Shown: positions 45,899 to 59,900 of the stretch, in pieces
Position numbering within the stretch: the stretch's first letter is position 1
How the letters are laid out: each line of letters opens with the position of its first letter
DNA from: Harmothoe impar
Lineage: Eukaryota > Annelida > Polychaeta > Phyllodocida > Polynoidae
Direction of reading: 5' to 3'
Assembly: GCA_947462335.1 (NCBI GenBank)
Contig: OX381704.1
Coordinates: 44,892,942 to 44,956,941, forward strand
DNA length: 64,000 nt
Notes under the pieces: model-generated
Databases searched by the model: none
Seen by the model: only the letters and a program-made list of their open reading frames with translations
Told to the model about the DNA's origin: nothing
Translations under genes and position numbers: made by a program

Positions 45899-48895
45899 AT
45901 GGATAAAGTGAAACAAGCAGATATTAAAACTTTAGGGGTGAAGGATATATGTAGAGTGAAGGGGTTGAAACTGGTACATTTGAATTGTCGGAGCTATAAT
46001 CAGAAGACAAGGGATGAAGTCCAAATTGTGATGGATGGATTTGACATAATATCACTTTCTGAAACATGGACTCACAGGTTGTACGATGATGCCTTACTAA
46101 ATTGGACAGGTAAGGATTATCATAGACTAGATAGGCCAAATAAGGTTGGCGGTGGTCTTTTATGCTACTTGAATGCAGAATTCTATGAGCACTCAGAGGT
46201 TGTGCCACATCTTACACGTATGACAAAAGACATTGAATGTTTAGTGGTATCGGTGCACAAACCGGGAAACAAGGCCATGATGATAATTAATGTGTATAGA
46301 CCAAATGGTACTGATGCTGACATTGATGCATTCTTTAAAGAATTGTCAAAAATTGTAAAGAGTGTAAAGAAAAAGGAGATTTTTGTCATGGGTGATTTCA
46401 ATGTCAATGTCCTGGAGAGGTCCAATCAACTGAAGGAATTCTGTCGTAAAAATAATGTTAGGTGGCTAATAAATGAGGTGACGCGGCCCTATCATGGGGG
46501 TACAGCGATCGATAACATTCTGACCAACTCAAGGTTTGTTTCACAGACTGGGGTAAGGGGAGATTTGATAAGTGATCACTTGCCTGTGTATGTAGTTAAA
46601 AAGAAGGACAGGAATAGGACCTTCAGGAATTCCTTTCAGGGTCGGTCATATAAGAGTTATTGTAAAGATGAGCTTGAAGATATTTTGACCGAAGTTGATT
46701 GGGAAGAATTCTACTCTCTAGACTCAGTTGACAAAAAATGGCTTTTTATTGAGAATACTGTTACAGAATATTTAAACAACAAATGTCCTGTAAAAGAATA
46801 TGCATTCAGGGATTCTGGCAACCAGTGGCTCACAGCTGAAATAGTCTTTGAAACGCATGAACGGATGGATATGATTAAGAGGTATAAAATCACCAGGAGG
46901 GAGGTCTTCCTCTTGAGGGCGAAAGAACTCAGGAGGAGCATCTCTAAGAAAGTGAGAAAAGCCAAAGTGGCCTATGTACGTGGAAAACTGGAGGAGTCGA
47001 GGGGAAATCATAGAAAGTTCTGGGCGCATATAAACAAAATTATTAATCCTCCTAAAGAGAGAGAAACGGTAAGGTTATTTGACCAAGAGACAGGAGATAA
47101 AATTGAAGATGTGCCGAATCATATAAATGATTTCTTCTCAACAGTTGGAGATGATCTGTTCTCAAAATTGAATGATGTAAATGACCAGATAAGGGTACCA
47201 CTGTTGAATGATGCATGGAATGAGGCATCCTATGTACAAAAAATGCCTGATTTTGCTAATATTGATCAATGTGTAGTGAGGGAACTGATAAGAGATATTG
47301 ATGTAAATAAGCCTTCTGGGCTACACTGTATTAGTGCGCGAGTATTGAAGGATGTTCTTGGGTTTGTAACACCACACTTGACACACATATACAATGAGTC
47401 TGTTACCACTTGTATTTTCCCCAAATCATGGTCTGTTGCTAAGGTTACCCCAATACCGAAAGGTACAAAATCCAAATATGTAGGTGATTGGCGACCAATT
47501 TCAATATTACCCCTACCAGGTAAATTATTGGAAAAGTTAATACAGGGGTACATGATGTGGGTTTTGGAAGAAAAAGGCTTCTTCTCAGAGCACCAGTATG
47601 GGTTCAGATCTGACAGGAGCACAACAGAAGCAGTCCTAGACTTGGTGGAGGATTTCTTCCTAGCCAAGGACAAAAGTTTGATAACGGCAGCAGTCTTTGT
47701 GGATGTGGCCAAGGCCTTTAATTCAGTCCACCACTCAATTCTGCTGGAGAAAATAGGGGAACTGGGTTTTCCGGCTAAGATTTTTGGATGGTTGGCTTCC
47801 TATCTGAAAGATAGAAAGCAAGCCACTTTTGTCAATGGCAAACTGTCAGAGTTGAAAGATGTACGTTATGGAGTGCCTCAAGGATCAGTTCTGGGTCCTA
47901 CCTTGTTCACAATATTTATTAATAACATTGCTAAAGATACTAAAAATGTGAAGGTTAAGCTCTATGCTGATGATCTGGTATTATACACGTCACATAAATC
48001 ACCGCAGGTAGCATGTATGAATCTACAAGCGGGTTGCGATACACTTTGTATGAATTATAGAGAGCTGGGTCTGACTGTTAATATAGCCAAGACCAAAAGC
48101 ATCTGGTATGGATCGAGACAGAAATGTGCTACTGTGCCAAAGCTGGAGATATTTATGAATGGTGAAATTGTAAAACAGGTAGTTTCCTTCCTATATCTTG
48201 GTACCATGTTGGATCAATGTCTCACTATGGAGGATCAGATACATAGAGTCCTAAATAAAGGCAATCAGTTGGCGTTTAAACTTGGAAATATTAGATACCT
48301 AACAGGGGCCGAGATTGCTATCATCATTTTCAAGCAAACTATATTGCCCAGATTTGATTACTGTTCTCACCTCTTAGATATTGCCTCTCAAGATAGTATA
48401 AAGAAGCTCCAAAGTGTACAGAACAGAATCTTGCGGTCCTGTCTCATGATAGGGACAATGGATGAGTCTACGGATGCGGTCCATCTCCTGTGTGAGACGC
48501 CAAAGCAACAGGTTAGAAGGCAAGAGTTATTGCTGTCATGTATGTACTCTAAAGCCAAAAAACTTCCTCCCCCTAAAAAAGGTGATGAAGCTAGAACAAG
48601 GAATGATGTGAAAAGAAATTTCCCTATTGTTACGTCCAAATTACATGGATATGATAAAAGCCCATACCATAGAGGGGCGTAGCTCTGGAACAGTTTGGAC
48701 TTTGAAGTCCAGATGGCTCCAAACAAAATGATTTTCAAAGAGAAGATTAAGAAAAAACTAGGTACTAACCTGAAAGGGGCTAGGGAGAAGTTTTTGGCGG
48801 TTAGAAGAAACAGGAGAAATGATGGGAGGCGAAATGTACAGCCAAACCTCTATTTTGATGTCTTCCCAGTGAGGAGAAGAACAAAAGAACAATAA
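45899..48895 (+). pseudogene. LINE endonuclease/reverse transcriptase, one nonsense codon
   Basis: This is the retrotransposon's nicking endonuclease fused to reverse transcriptase. The true ATG is 45899-45901. The AP-type endonuclease has LVHLNCRSYN, SLSETW, GDFNV (~165) and SDHLPV. The reverse transcriptase has DWRPISILPLPGKLLEKL (~530), FVDVAKAFN, GVPQGSVLGP and the catalytic LYADD (YADD ~689-692). The frame stops at TAG 48680-48682, yet the same frame continues past it with LWNSL and a basic tail to 48895, as in intact relatives. The only visible break is therefore one nonsense codon. The otherwise undamaged 2.8 kb points to recent insertion. Confidence 0.9.
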
Positions 48896-49381
48896 CATGA
48901 ACTGATAAGAATGTATAAAGTATGTATTTTTATGATATATAGACTATTTGATATTCTCTGGTGTGGTATATATATCAGTGCTCTGATACTGTTTGTTGGA
49001 TGTTGATGTTAAACCAGTTCATCTTGTTGGATTGTAGCAATGACTTTTAATGTACCTCCCCCCCCCCCCCTTCCCCCTCTACACCCTAACCTCTACGTAA
49101 ACCTACTCGGTATTGGATACCAGCAGTTAAGTCGTCAATCGTTGTACCACCTCATTCATTTGTAAATATCATCTATGTGTATGTAGTTTAGTAACAGACT
49201 GTCACCTAAGCAGCAAAACCGGGTGGAGCCAAAAGGTTATCTAAAATTGATAAAGCGTATGTTAAACTATGAGTATCTACTTTACTGGATGGATTACCCC
49301 CGCAAAATTAACCGGGAAGACCTTCATGTATCACTTGTTGTATGTGATGATCGGTTAAATAAAAAAAAACAAAAAAAAAAC
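45899..49381 (+). mobile_element. CR1/jockey-type LINE, nearly full ORF2, with A-rich tail
   Basis: A non-LTR retrotransposon: one long endonuclease/reverse-transcriptase frame (45899-48895) followed by ~480 bp of 3' sequence ending in a TTAAATAAAAAAAAACAAAA tract near 49356-49380. No gag-like first frame and no clear target duplication were found, so the 5' end may be truncated. A C homopolymer lies at 49058-49070. Confidence 0.75.
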
Positions 49382-52300
49382 CTAGGCTTAGAGACCATGC
49401 AGAGTGTATACATAGGGATATCCCAATCTGGACATCCAGGTTTGTAAATCACAAATTAGTCATAACTATATAACATGATAAGGCTCTATAATTGTTAGCT
49501 TTTTTTTTATTTTACCTCCTTTTCAGCTGCATCATTGGCACTGTGTTACAGGGCAACAACATGAAATTGCCATTTTCTCACTATTTCATGGGAATTACAC
49601 TGAACGATCAATTGATATAGGCCTAGGCTTCCTGGATGCATATACAGAATTACGTAAAAAGTCGACTATGGGCCAACTGCGCGGTCGGACCTTTCAATAC
49701 ACATTTTCAGCGGTCTGACTAATAGTAAGAGAGTGACGCATATCATCAAAATATATATTGCATAGTTATGGTTCTATGATAGGATTCTCTTTGCACTAAA
49801 ATCATTCTCTAAAAGCCCACCCCCGCTGTGGCTGTGATTTACAGCACATCACCATCTAATCCATACTCATTCATAAATTACAATGCCATCTGCGCTGTGT
49901 AGCATCATATCCCATTTCCAATGTGACCAGTAGAAACCTCCATTGGTGACATACAATGTTCCTATCACCTATATTCTGACGGTAAATGGTCCAGTGGAAA
50001 GAGATGACCACCGCTATGTGATTTGTTTCCACATGATCCCATGTGCAAAACAGAACCAACCCATCTGTCAAATGTAAATGCTCTGGGTGGTGTTACTAAT
50101 GTAAGGGTCAAACTTCAGCAACTTTGAGTCAATACTGATTTACCCAACGTAATCTTTTCATTTCCAGGAATGATAGGGATAGTCATGTTGACTGATCCCA
50201 ACCTTAGTCATGTTGACTAACCTAGTTAATCATGTGTTTTTTTTGTTGCAATTAAGGATGTAATTGTAATTTTCAGTAAACATAATATTTACCCACACAC
50301 AGTGCTCTTTTGGGAAGCGCATCAAATGCTTTATGTCACATATGTTTACAACCCATGTGCTAAGTTACTCTAGGATCGTTCCAAAGCAGCATTTGTAAAA
50401 GTATGGATACATGCATATTTCACTTTGATATCACAGAACATGTGTTTATGTTTCTGGAACTACATCCTTCAGAGGATTATCAAATTACATGGTATATTTC
50501 TGTTTGATCTCATGTAAATTTTAGTTGTAAAATCGCAAATGTGAGAACTTACGATTATTTCAACATGACTGTGGGCAGACGAGGAAAAAGGGTCCTCCAA
50601 CTTTAAACCTAATATTTAAAATTGAAGTTTAAGCTGTCCAATGAGGTATGAGAGTCGCAGATCTCCCTTCTAGTTCTTTAGCAATTGCTTCACAAATATG
50701 GTTTATTGTTGCCTTACAGAAGTGGGCATTACGCTATAATCTCTCATTGTTTGAATTATTTCTATAGTTAATGAGCATAATTGTGTAAAATCAAAATACA
50801 CAACTGACCATGAACCTTATTTTTTTTACACAAATATTCAGTTTTTGATGGAACATCCTATCCATGGTTTTTGACAAGTAAGACTAAACAACCACCCTGC
50901 TGTCATTTCATAATCGAATGGCATTTTACATTCCACAAAAGTTGTTTGGTACCAGTCTCCAGGCATGCACAATGTAGCACCTGTTGTATTATGTCAATGT
51001 TGACGTCATACACTGCATCAGAAAACCTACTTTCCACATTTTATATGAACATAATGTATGTTAGAATCGTGTTAATTGATACCAGTTTTATTCATAGAAG
51101 ACAGAAAAGATCCTATGCAAATTCCAAGTATTGCCATCCCATGCAGCAGGAGTCTGCATGGAGCGAGGGCCGCTATTCCGCATTAGCAAGATGATCACTG
51201 TGCAGCACCTTTTTGTCTGGTAGCAGTGCTCTTTTCTCTGTAAACTATAGCAGCCAGCTAATTAGCTGAAGCTGATTCCTGTCAATATTTGGAGTTTTAA
51301 GGGCCATAACCTTTCTGTTATACCCCTCTATTATGAGTCCTTATGCCATCTGTACAGGTTGGGGAATGGTCAGGACACTGGCCTACCAATACATAGGTCA
51401 TGACTTCAAATCCATGTCAAGGCTATACACACAATTGTATTTTTTGGTAAGTCAAAATCATGATCTAAAATGGTTGTGTATTGTTATGTTTTTAAGTTTT
51501 CTTTGTAAATACTAAAACTATTTTTGACCAACTAAGAATAACATGTAGCAACTTATGACCCCTGCCCACTCCCCCAATCCAAACAGATGACCTAAAGAAT
51601 GTTCAACTGATTCAAAAACTCCGATTTTGGACATGTCAGGAACCAGCTTCAGCTAAAGGTGGAATAGTGCGCCCATATATAGCACTTGAGATATACGTCC
51701 AACCTTAATTGCTATTATAATTTCTGAATCAAATAACTAGTCAGTTGTTTAAATTGTTCAAGTAAAGAAAACTAGTTGTTCGATTTCAATTATAGATGTA
51801 CGATTCAAACAACTGTGACCCGTTCTGAAAAAAAGACAGCCTCCGCAGGGGATTTTAAATACCGGTTTTGGCCACTACAACACATTATATGCGGCACCAC
51901 AATGGCAAAATAAAGGCATAATTAGCTACATCCACCAGAGGCATCGAAACACGGACCTGTTATGTCAACTCATACCAGATGTGGTGTAGCAATATAAAGA
52001 GAGCGTTATCATAACTGAGCTAAATCAAATAATTGCTTCTTCAGGTCACAGAGTTCGATATGAGAACTCCACCTATCGCCTCAAGGGATAAAGATTGACA
52101 AGGTGTGGCCATGTCCTGTCCTTTTATTCATTGGATTCCTTTTTTTGTTCTCCCAAATGTTCTTCTGAACTTAGAAATGGTTTGAACATCCATCTCTCAC
52201 TGTATTGTAAGGTGTGGCTCAGTCCTACTTTTTGTCTGCAGGATCTGGCCTTCAGCAGAATATCCCCCCTCAGATCTTAGGTCAGAGACAAAGATCAAGG

Positions 52301-53640
52301 CCCACGAGGACACACCTAAAATAACGGCTCATTCATTTACTACCATGCTTGACATCTGAGTATCCTTCAGTTTATCCCAGAGGCCATTACCTCTATAGAA
52401 TGCCCGCTTTTGCATTCTTGATTTTCACAAGATTTACACAAGATTCTATCAATCCTTGATCTACCCAGCTCTTTCATGTTCTCTGATCGCACACTTCAAT
52501 TGCATGCAATGTACTGACGCTTTATGAGTTTCAACTTGGTTCTTATCTTTCAGTTTTCATAAAGTATTAGTATAAGTATTTCTATTCATGTCGGATGGTT
52601 AACTAAGAGGGTGGGGGGGGGGGGGGGTAGAGAGAACCGGACTACGCCCACATGAGGATTGTCAGAATTAGTGATAATAATGATAATAATCTCAACAACT
52701 CTTTACTGGAGAGGTTCATCCAGCACTACTCACCAGTCACCGGTATCTGATGTCTGGTGACGGGTTAGCAGCTATACAGTTTCCACTAACGTGCTGCCAG
52801 TAAGCTGCATTGTACCACTATAGGATAGAGGTGCATGAGGTATGGACCATATTCTTACATTACCAATTATTGGAACGGCCAGACGCCTGGTCACTTACCT
52901 CTTGTATACATGTGCACAGACCCTTTCTCTTTTAGCCTGTGGTAAATTCGATTGTAATCACTCAATATCTTCTTTGAAACCTGTGTGACTGTTAATGAAC
53001 CATTTGTACAGCTTAGTTATCAATCAATGAAGGATGTCATCTGCATATTATGTCACTGCTGCACTGCTGGACTCACATCATTAAAACAAACTCCACTCTA
53101 GGAGGGTATATTTATTTTCATTCTATACATCTAATGAGGTGTATCAATTAACTATGATGCAATTATACATGTAAATTCCATGTGGTAGCTACCTGAACAG
53201 CTTCTATAAGATCCCGAGCTTACCATGACGACATTGTCACCCGCCTACATAGATACTTTACAAGTTCTCAAATGTTCTGGAAGCCAGTACCTGACTCCCT
53301 TAAAGAGCCCTGGTATTTCCTCTAAAATGACCCCCTTTCATGACTCCCGTCACAAACAAAGTCCATGCCATGCCTAAACTCCATTAAGAAAGGGTATATA
53401 CATACCTCCTTCATGACTCGGTGTCTTCTCTCTGTGTGGTTACCTGTTCTCCATTGCCTACATTTATATGTTTGTACCCATTTTAATTATTTCTTACTGG
53501 ATTTTAGAACACCTCATTTATGTAATAGTGTTTGGAGCCATGCACAAAGCATATGCTAACATATTTTACGAATGTCCATTTCCTCACAAAATTAATAATC
53601 TACTGATGGATTGAAATAACAAATAAACAGACATACCCTA
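49382..53640. other. intergenic, no gene seen
   Basis: No coding region is supported. Notable items are a tRNA-like SINE head at 51361-51425 and a G homopolymer near 52610-52627. The AT-rich stretch just before 53700 is the presumed upstream/5'UTR region of the receptor gene. Confidence 0.5.
51361..51500 (+). mobile_element. tRNA-derived SINE fragment
   Basis: GGGGAATGGTCAGGACACTG, then GCCTACCAATACATAGGTCA and TGACTTCAAATCC, line up with tRNA layout: an A-box-like start, an anticodon-arm-like middle and a B box (GACTTCAAATCC against GGTTCRAATCC). No acceptor stem closes, so it is not a functional tRNA. It resembles the head of a tRNA-derived SINE with a short tail. Confidence 0.45.
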
Positions 53641-53732
53641 CTAAAAATTCATGTAGATTCATGTACGGCTGAGAATTCTACAAGATGCAAGTAATCTTTT
53701 ATCTTGCAGAGTGTCCAGCTAAGTACACAACG

Positions 53733-56700
53733 ATGCTGAGGTATCTTCTGGTTGCCCACTTTGCCGTGGCAGTGGCAGTGTTCAATAATGAGGAGTTGCC
53801 TAATAATGACTTGTTCAAACCTGGAGACCTGGTCATTGCTGGTATGTTCCCACGTAGTCTGCGGGAACCTGGCCAGGTCTGCGGTAAATTCAAATTTAGA
53901 CTTGCTATACAGGGGGCCGCTGCCATGATGCATGCTATTGAGCAAATCTCAGCAAGCCATTCGATCCTGCCCAATATCAGCCTTGGGTACCTGCTCATGG
54001 ATGACTGTGCTAGTGAAGCTGTTGCCGTGGTCAAGGCCTCACAGCTTATACCAATAAAACAATGTGTAAAGGACGGTTGTGGAATTGGACTTAATCCAAC
54101 ATCTCATGTGCTGACTTCTGGGACCAATCCACAGTACGATGTGGTTTGTCTAATTGGACCAAATACAAGCACTATGCAGATGCGAACAAGTCTACTTCTC
54201 AGCTTATATGAGATCCCCCATATAGGCTGGATAACGACATCTGATGCCCTGAGTGACAAATGGCGGTACAAGTACTTTACAAGGGTCATTCCACCTGACC
54301 GCTACCAGGCCAGAGCTTTGACAGACATTATCAATCATTACAACTGGACATACATCTCCACATTGTACAGTGCGGGTTCATATGGGTCTACAGGAATCAG
54401 GTAAGGTGGCAAGAATAAAGATGATGGAGTGTGTGTAATGATTACTATTATTGATATATACAATGATCAAACATGGCTGTGTAGTTCGAGTATCAGGAAA
54501 TCTATGCATCATGAGCCTGGGCATTAGAGCCTCCAGTGTATGCTGCACTTATTTACTGCTGGTTATTTAACTCTTCACAGGAATACACTCAAGTTTTATT
54601 AAGCGGTCAGTCCTAGAACTTGACAAATATTTCTTTTACACATTTTGATGGGAAAACATGATAATAATGGACAAATATCAAATTAAAGCTTACAGTGCTG
54701 CAAATGCGATGGTATAAAGAAAACATGCATATTCACAACTTGGGTAGATCATTGATTTCTTAATTAGTAAGACATGTCTTTAGTTTGCCGAGAGCCTAGG
54801 GTCCCCATCTCATTTAGCCCTCAGCAAAGAAAAAAGCAAAAAAAAGCACCCTCGTCATATTTCTAATGGCTTGGTGATAAGAAACAAGTATATCATTTGG
54901 AGTGATCTTACTTTCACGATTTAAAACTAAAGGATTTTCGATTGATTTCAGATATGTGCGCCAAGCAACTAAAGCCCTTGGAGTGTGCATTGCCTTCTCT
55001 CTGGAACTTCACAATGACTTCACAGATAGTGACTATGACTGGGCAGTTGCCCAGCTAAGAAAGAATGCAAAAGCTAAGGTGGTGGTCTACTTTGTTGTAG
55101 CACGCCACGGAAAACGTATGATGACAGCCATAGAGAGGGCTAATGCTGAAACTGAATTCATAACTCTGTCGGCTGATGGCTTCTTGGCCCATACTGTTAG
55201 TCATCTCACACATGCTAAGAAGAACTGGTTAGCACTTCAAATCTCTGGAGGGGAAGATCCTGTATTTAACAGTTACTACAAGCAGCTACGCCCCTTTGGA
55301 ACAGGTGATAAGATGTGGACTGGTGAATATAACGAGAACTTAGCTGACCTTAACTGCTCCTGGAATGTGCCTAACGACAACAAGAACTCCTGTCACAGAT
55401 TTAAGACATATAATGAAGTTGAAAGTCACATCATGACCAATGCAGCAGTTCTCATTAAGGATGCGATAGACACAACAGGACTGGCCCTGCACAACCTTAT
55501 ATCAGATACTTGCCCAGATGCTTTTAGAAATAAAGCCCTTCTCAAGACCTGTGTCAATGGTCCACTTCTCCTGAAGTATATCCGCAATACTAAATTCAAA
55601 GGGTTATCTACAAACATAGAATTTGACTCATCAGGTGATTTGGTTGATGGTTCTTATGATATTATGTCATATTCCTGGGATGTCAAAAACAGGTGGGTAG
55701 ATAAGATAGCAGGCACATGGCAGGTAAAAACTGGAGCAGTTGAAATAGACGAGAATAAGATAACATGGTGGCGAAAAACACCTGATGGCAACTATGTTAG
55801 CACTGGTGAGATACCTGAATCAGTCTGTGCCAAACCTTGCCAAGTGGGGGAATTCTACCTCATGGGAGAGCTATCCTGCTGCTGGGAATGCCGAAGATGT
55901 CGTAACAACGAATACCTGAGGTCCAATTTGTTGGGATGCGATATCTGTCCTCTTAAAACCTGGCCCGATCAAGTCAACTTCACTACTTGTGAACCTATAC
56001 CACCCTCATATATGCACTGGTCTGATCCCATAGCTATTGGTCTCATATCAATGGCTGCAGCCATGATTCTTACAACCATCATCATCACAATTATTTTCAT
56101 CAAGAACAGAGAGAAAAAGGTAATTAAAGGATCAAGTCGTGAACTCATGGTACCAATTATTATAGGGTTGTATCTGGCATTTGCTACTGTCTTCTTCTTT
56201 GTCGCAAAGGCTGATGACTGGATATGTTATGCAAACTACCTTGGCTTCAATCTGAGCTGTACACTCATTTTTGGACCACTCTTTGTGAAAACACTACGCA
56301 TTTACAGGATCTTTGCAGCTGCTGAGAGATGTGAGATTAGGGTACGTCATGTGGATGCAAAAACGCAGATCTTCGCAATGCTCATTATATTCATGATCCA
56401 GGTGAGTGTTTTCATGATAAGAATGCATTGACTCAAATATAATACCTAAAATATTCAAATTATTTTGACCCCTCTAGATTTGTGGCAAAGAAAATCCATC
56501 CTATTTCAGCAAAAATAATAGTGCAAACAAAAGGAGTTGAGGTTGAAATCTTCTGATCACTTCCCAAAATCCTAACCTGTTTTGTAAGAATAAAGACGGC
56601 TCCCGAGGGAATTCTTTAATTTTACATACAGTAATCAAGATTTCCCTTCCATTCAAAATCATTTATAGAATACAAATTTCTTCTCAATTTGTTTTCCTGA

Positions 56701-57175
56701 TACTCACCTGATCACAACAATTCTATCTTGTTAACAGGTGGTTATCAACATTGTGATGTGTCTCTACAACGCCCCTTCTGCAGAAGAAAGGATGCCTGTG
56801 GTCACTAATAAACATCTTGAGCTGTCCTGCCTGCTACCAATCATCAATCTCGTCTCACCTCTCAGCTACAACATCCTTCTCCTCCTTCTGTGTGCTGTCT
56901 TTGGGTTCATGACTAGGAAGCTACCAGATAACTTCAATGAATCATGGTACATCTTCATTTCTGTTACCACAACTCTCTTTGTATGGATAGCCTTCCTGCC
57001 GACCTACTTCATGGCATTCTACGCTTATCACAAATCGGCACTTCTAGGCTTTGCTCTCATACTTAATGGGGTAGTTACTGTCATGTGTCTATTTGTCCCT
57101 AAACTGTATGCATTATACTTTGTAGATGAAAATAAGATCCAGGTTACTAATTTTGGTAACGAATTCAATAATTAA
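53733..57175 (+). CDS. metabotropic-glutamate-like class C GPCR, 851 aa
   Basis: A seven-pass plasma-membrane receptor of the mGluR/class C family that would bind an extracellular ligand with its Venus-flytrap domain and signal through G proteins. Coding exons are 53733-54400, 54952-56401 and 56738-57175, with GT-AG junctions and agreeing phases. Residues 1-18 (MLRYLLVAHFAVAVAVFN) are a signal peptide. The flytrap spans ~30-490 (LSDKWRYKYFTRVIPPDRYQ, NYNWTYIST-type signature as HYNWTYISTLYSAGSYG). The cysteine-rich NCD3G domain is ~515-570, with CCWECRRCRNNEY. The seven helices are ~583-832, with SSRELMVPIIIGLY and KTLRIYRIF. The tail is only ~20 residues, with no Homer or PDZ motif. The ATG at 53733 is chosen over 53685 because TCTTGCAG at 53701-53708 looks like an acceptor and the 53733 start gives a clean signal peptide. 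The mGluR serine cluster before the ligand site is GPNTST here, so glutamate binding is uncertain. A poly(A) signal lies at 57346-57351. Confidence 0.92.
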
Positions 57176-57229
57176 CAGAGTCATTCATAGTCCAAGTATC
57201 AGACAGAATGTGGTATCTGTAGCTTACAG

Positions 57230-57365
57230 TTAACCCTTCAAGAGTGACATGATCCTCAAGGCTTCACTTTCATTTGTTGGCAGCGTACACCAATACAATG
57301 CCACAAAGTAACTCACCGGCGATGCATTGTTGCATCACACCATCAAATAAACATGAAGCCTTATA
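57230..57365. repeat. dispersed CCCTTTAA family fragment and poly(A) signal
   Basis: TTAACCCTTCAAGAGTGACATG and GATGCATTGTTGCATCAC belong to the dispersed family. AATAAA at 57346-57351, 171 bases after the receptor stop, may have been supplied by the repeat. Confidence 0.45.
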
Positions 57366-59817
57366 TACTTAAGGTCAATGAATAATCCATCCTACAGTAT
57401 GCATAGATCATTATGGGAGTCTTTAGCATAGATTGTCGATTCAGCCAAAAGTTCCTCAGAGAGGACCCAGACAACAGTGGTAGCCCAGATGGGCTTAGCC
57501 CCCAAACCCCATTGTTTAAATTACATTGCAAATACTTCAAAACCAACTCATGTGTAATTATTCTCAGAAATGACAATTTAAAGTATAATTTCCACAGTGT
57601 TTTGTCAAAGCAGGTTAGATCTGGGCTGGATCTGGGCACTTTAAATCTAGGCAAGCTTATATGGGCTAGTAGCCCTGGACAGAAAGGGCCAATTAAATCC
57701 CAGTGTTTGCTCGGTTGCTCGACAGTCAACCGGTAAAATCATATGGGTCCCATTAAACAATGCTGTCTGGGGGTGTATCTCTCGACCAATGGTCATAGTT
57801 ATAATGGCAATTTCAGATTAATTAAATTCATAAGAATGACATGGCTATGGACAACATGTTCATTGAACCACTCTGCTAGGGATATGTCAGGAATGTGACA
57901 AAACAAGTATGACTTGAAGATAAACAGTAAACTCTTTATTATAGTACAGCAACATAATGCATCGGGGTCATTCTTCATAGAATGTATAACACTTAATCAA
58001 AAGGTCAAATCACAGAATTGAGCACTTGGTTATTTGGAAGAATCCTTGTTCGGCCAAGGTCTGATAGTTCCAAGAGGTTGCTGTTGTGTCTGTTTCGATG
58101 ACAACTAGCTCAAAACAGAACTGATAATTAACAAACGATAAGTTTAATGTACCGGGGTAGTTTTGTACCAGGACAATTACATATTGGAATGTATTATTGC
58201 ACAGGTGTTCTCCCACAGGTTAGTATATACATGTATAATGACTCTCATGTTCACCATGTATTAGATGATAATTATGATAGGTTGTAAGATTACACGATTT
58301 CTATTCAGACAATGTCACGGTTTCCACTGCGATTTTTAAAAGTTGATCAGTTATATAGGTGTATACTATGGTAGGCTTGATGTAATATATTCTAATGGTT
58401 CAAATAGGCCTACACTGCTACAGGGGATATGAAATAAACATTACATTGAAGCATACACATTGAATTTCCCAGCTGACTAGAAAATAGTAACGGTTGATAT
58501 TCATGTAATTGAAATACCCCGGTAGTAATATTTAGTTATACACAGGGCTGTATCTGAGATATAACTATGAGGTGAGTTTAATTTGTATTTGAGTCTAGGC
58601 AATGGGCCGCAACTGACGCTATGTATAGCATTCCCCTAACCCACTAATTAGTAGGAGGAGGGTGTGTCACTCCTTGTGCTACACTGGCGACCTGTGCATG
58701 GTTCTCTGCATTATTTTAGATGTATGTGTTGGGAGAAGTTGGGAAAATCGTAAGAAGAAGAGAAAAAAAAAGATAAGTAACTAATTTGAATGACTTTCTG
58801 TTTGGTACAAGCACACATAGCTCTGTGTTGTTTCATAAATCAATATTGTTATATGCGGGTGACATTCCATTGCTTCTTGATCCTGTGAATCTAGGGCCCT
58901 GAGTCCTGACAAGAGTTACTGTTCGTAATCATCAATTAGAGTAAAGGGCACAAGGAGGAAAACATCAAGACTCGATGGAATTGACATTGCTGAGATATAT
59001 TTTATCTACAATTATATACCAAATCGTGTTTAGCTAATGTATCATGAAATTGTTATTGTATTGCTTTCAGCCCCATGTACCTTAGGTGCATCTGCAGTAC
59101 TTTATGTCTGGTTTAGATATACGTATAAAACGTCTGATGTTTTGAAGTTTTGGGTATCATTTTGGGCATTTTGAATTTAGTCTGGTAAACTATGCACTGT
59201 ATCAATACTAAATGAGTGTTAATGTATCACATGCTATTCTATGTAACTATATTATAGGTTTGTGATATCTTCTCGATTACACAGAAGAGAGTATACATCC
59301 ATCATTTGATGACAATGTAATTGCGGCCTAGCAAAAGTAGGCAACCAAACTCTGTAAAGTATTAGTAACTACCCACTGCATGTAACTGTAAGGACATAAG
59401 TGGCAATATACATGGTATATGGTATTCCATTATTTCTTGATTCTGTGGCCCCGATCTGTCAATCCTGACATTTCTGGATTGGCGCATTGGTTTATTTGGT
59501 GTGGTGGCGGCAGATCGGGTGGGACATTTTTGGACCCCTCGGGGAGAATTTTAAGGTATACACTTAATTAGGTTTCCATAGATGGAGGAGGAGGGGGGAC
59601 TGGACCCCTATAGATAGGGGTGCACTGCGCAAGAAGGATTACCTGTCGATCCGTGCCAACGAGCAAAATCTACGGCCACACATATAGTTAAATAGGATTA
59701 GTTAAATAATGGACGTATACTCTTATTATAAATTGGAAGGAGGAAAACATAATTGTGTGCACATTTTTTACAAGATATTAGTATGGGTATAAGCACAACA
59801 CCACATCTATTAGATTA
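57366..59817. other. intergenic, no gene seen
   Basis: Single-copy-looking sequence downstream of the receptor. Short open frames at 57361-57736 overlap on both strands and lack any support. Confidence 0.4.
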
Positions 59818-59818
59818 T

Positions 59819-59900
59819 AATGTTCTTATGTAATAGACCATTTCCATCTGATTTTAGAATAAAATGTTCTTATGTAATAGACCATTTCCATCTGATTTGT
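59819..59900. repeat. 44-bp tandem duplication
   Basis: AATGTTCTTATGTAATAGAC, CATTTCCATCTGATTT occurs twice, 44 bp apart. It creates a repeated short open frame that I do not consider a gene. Confidence 0.85.
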
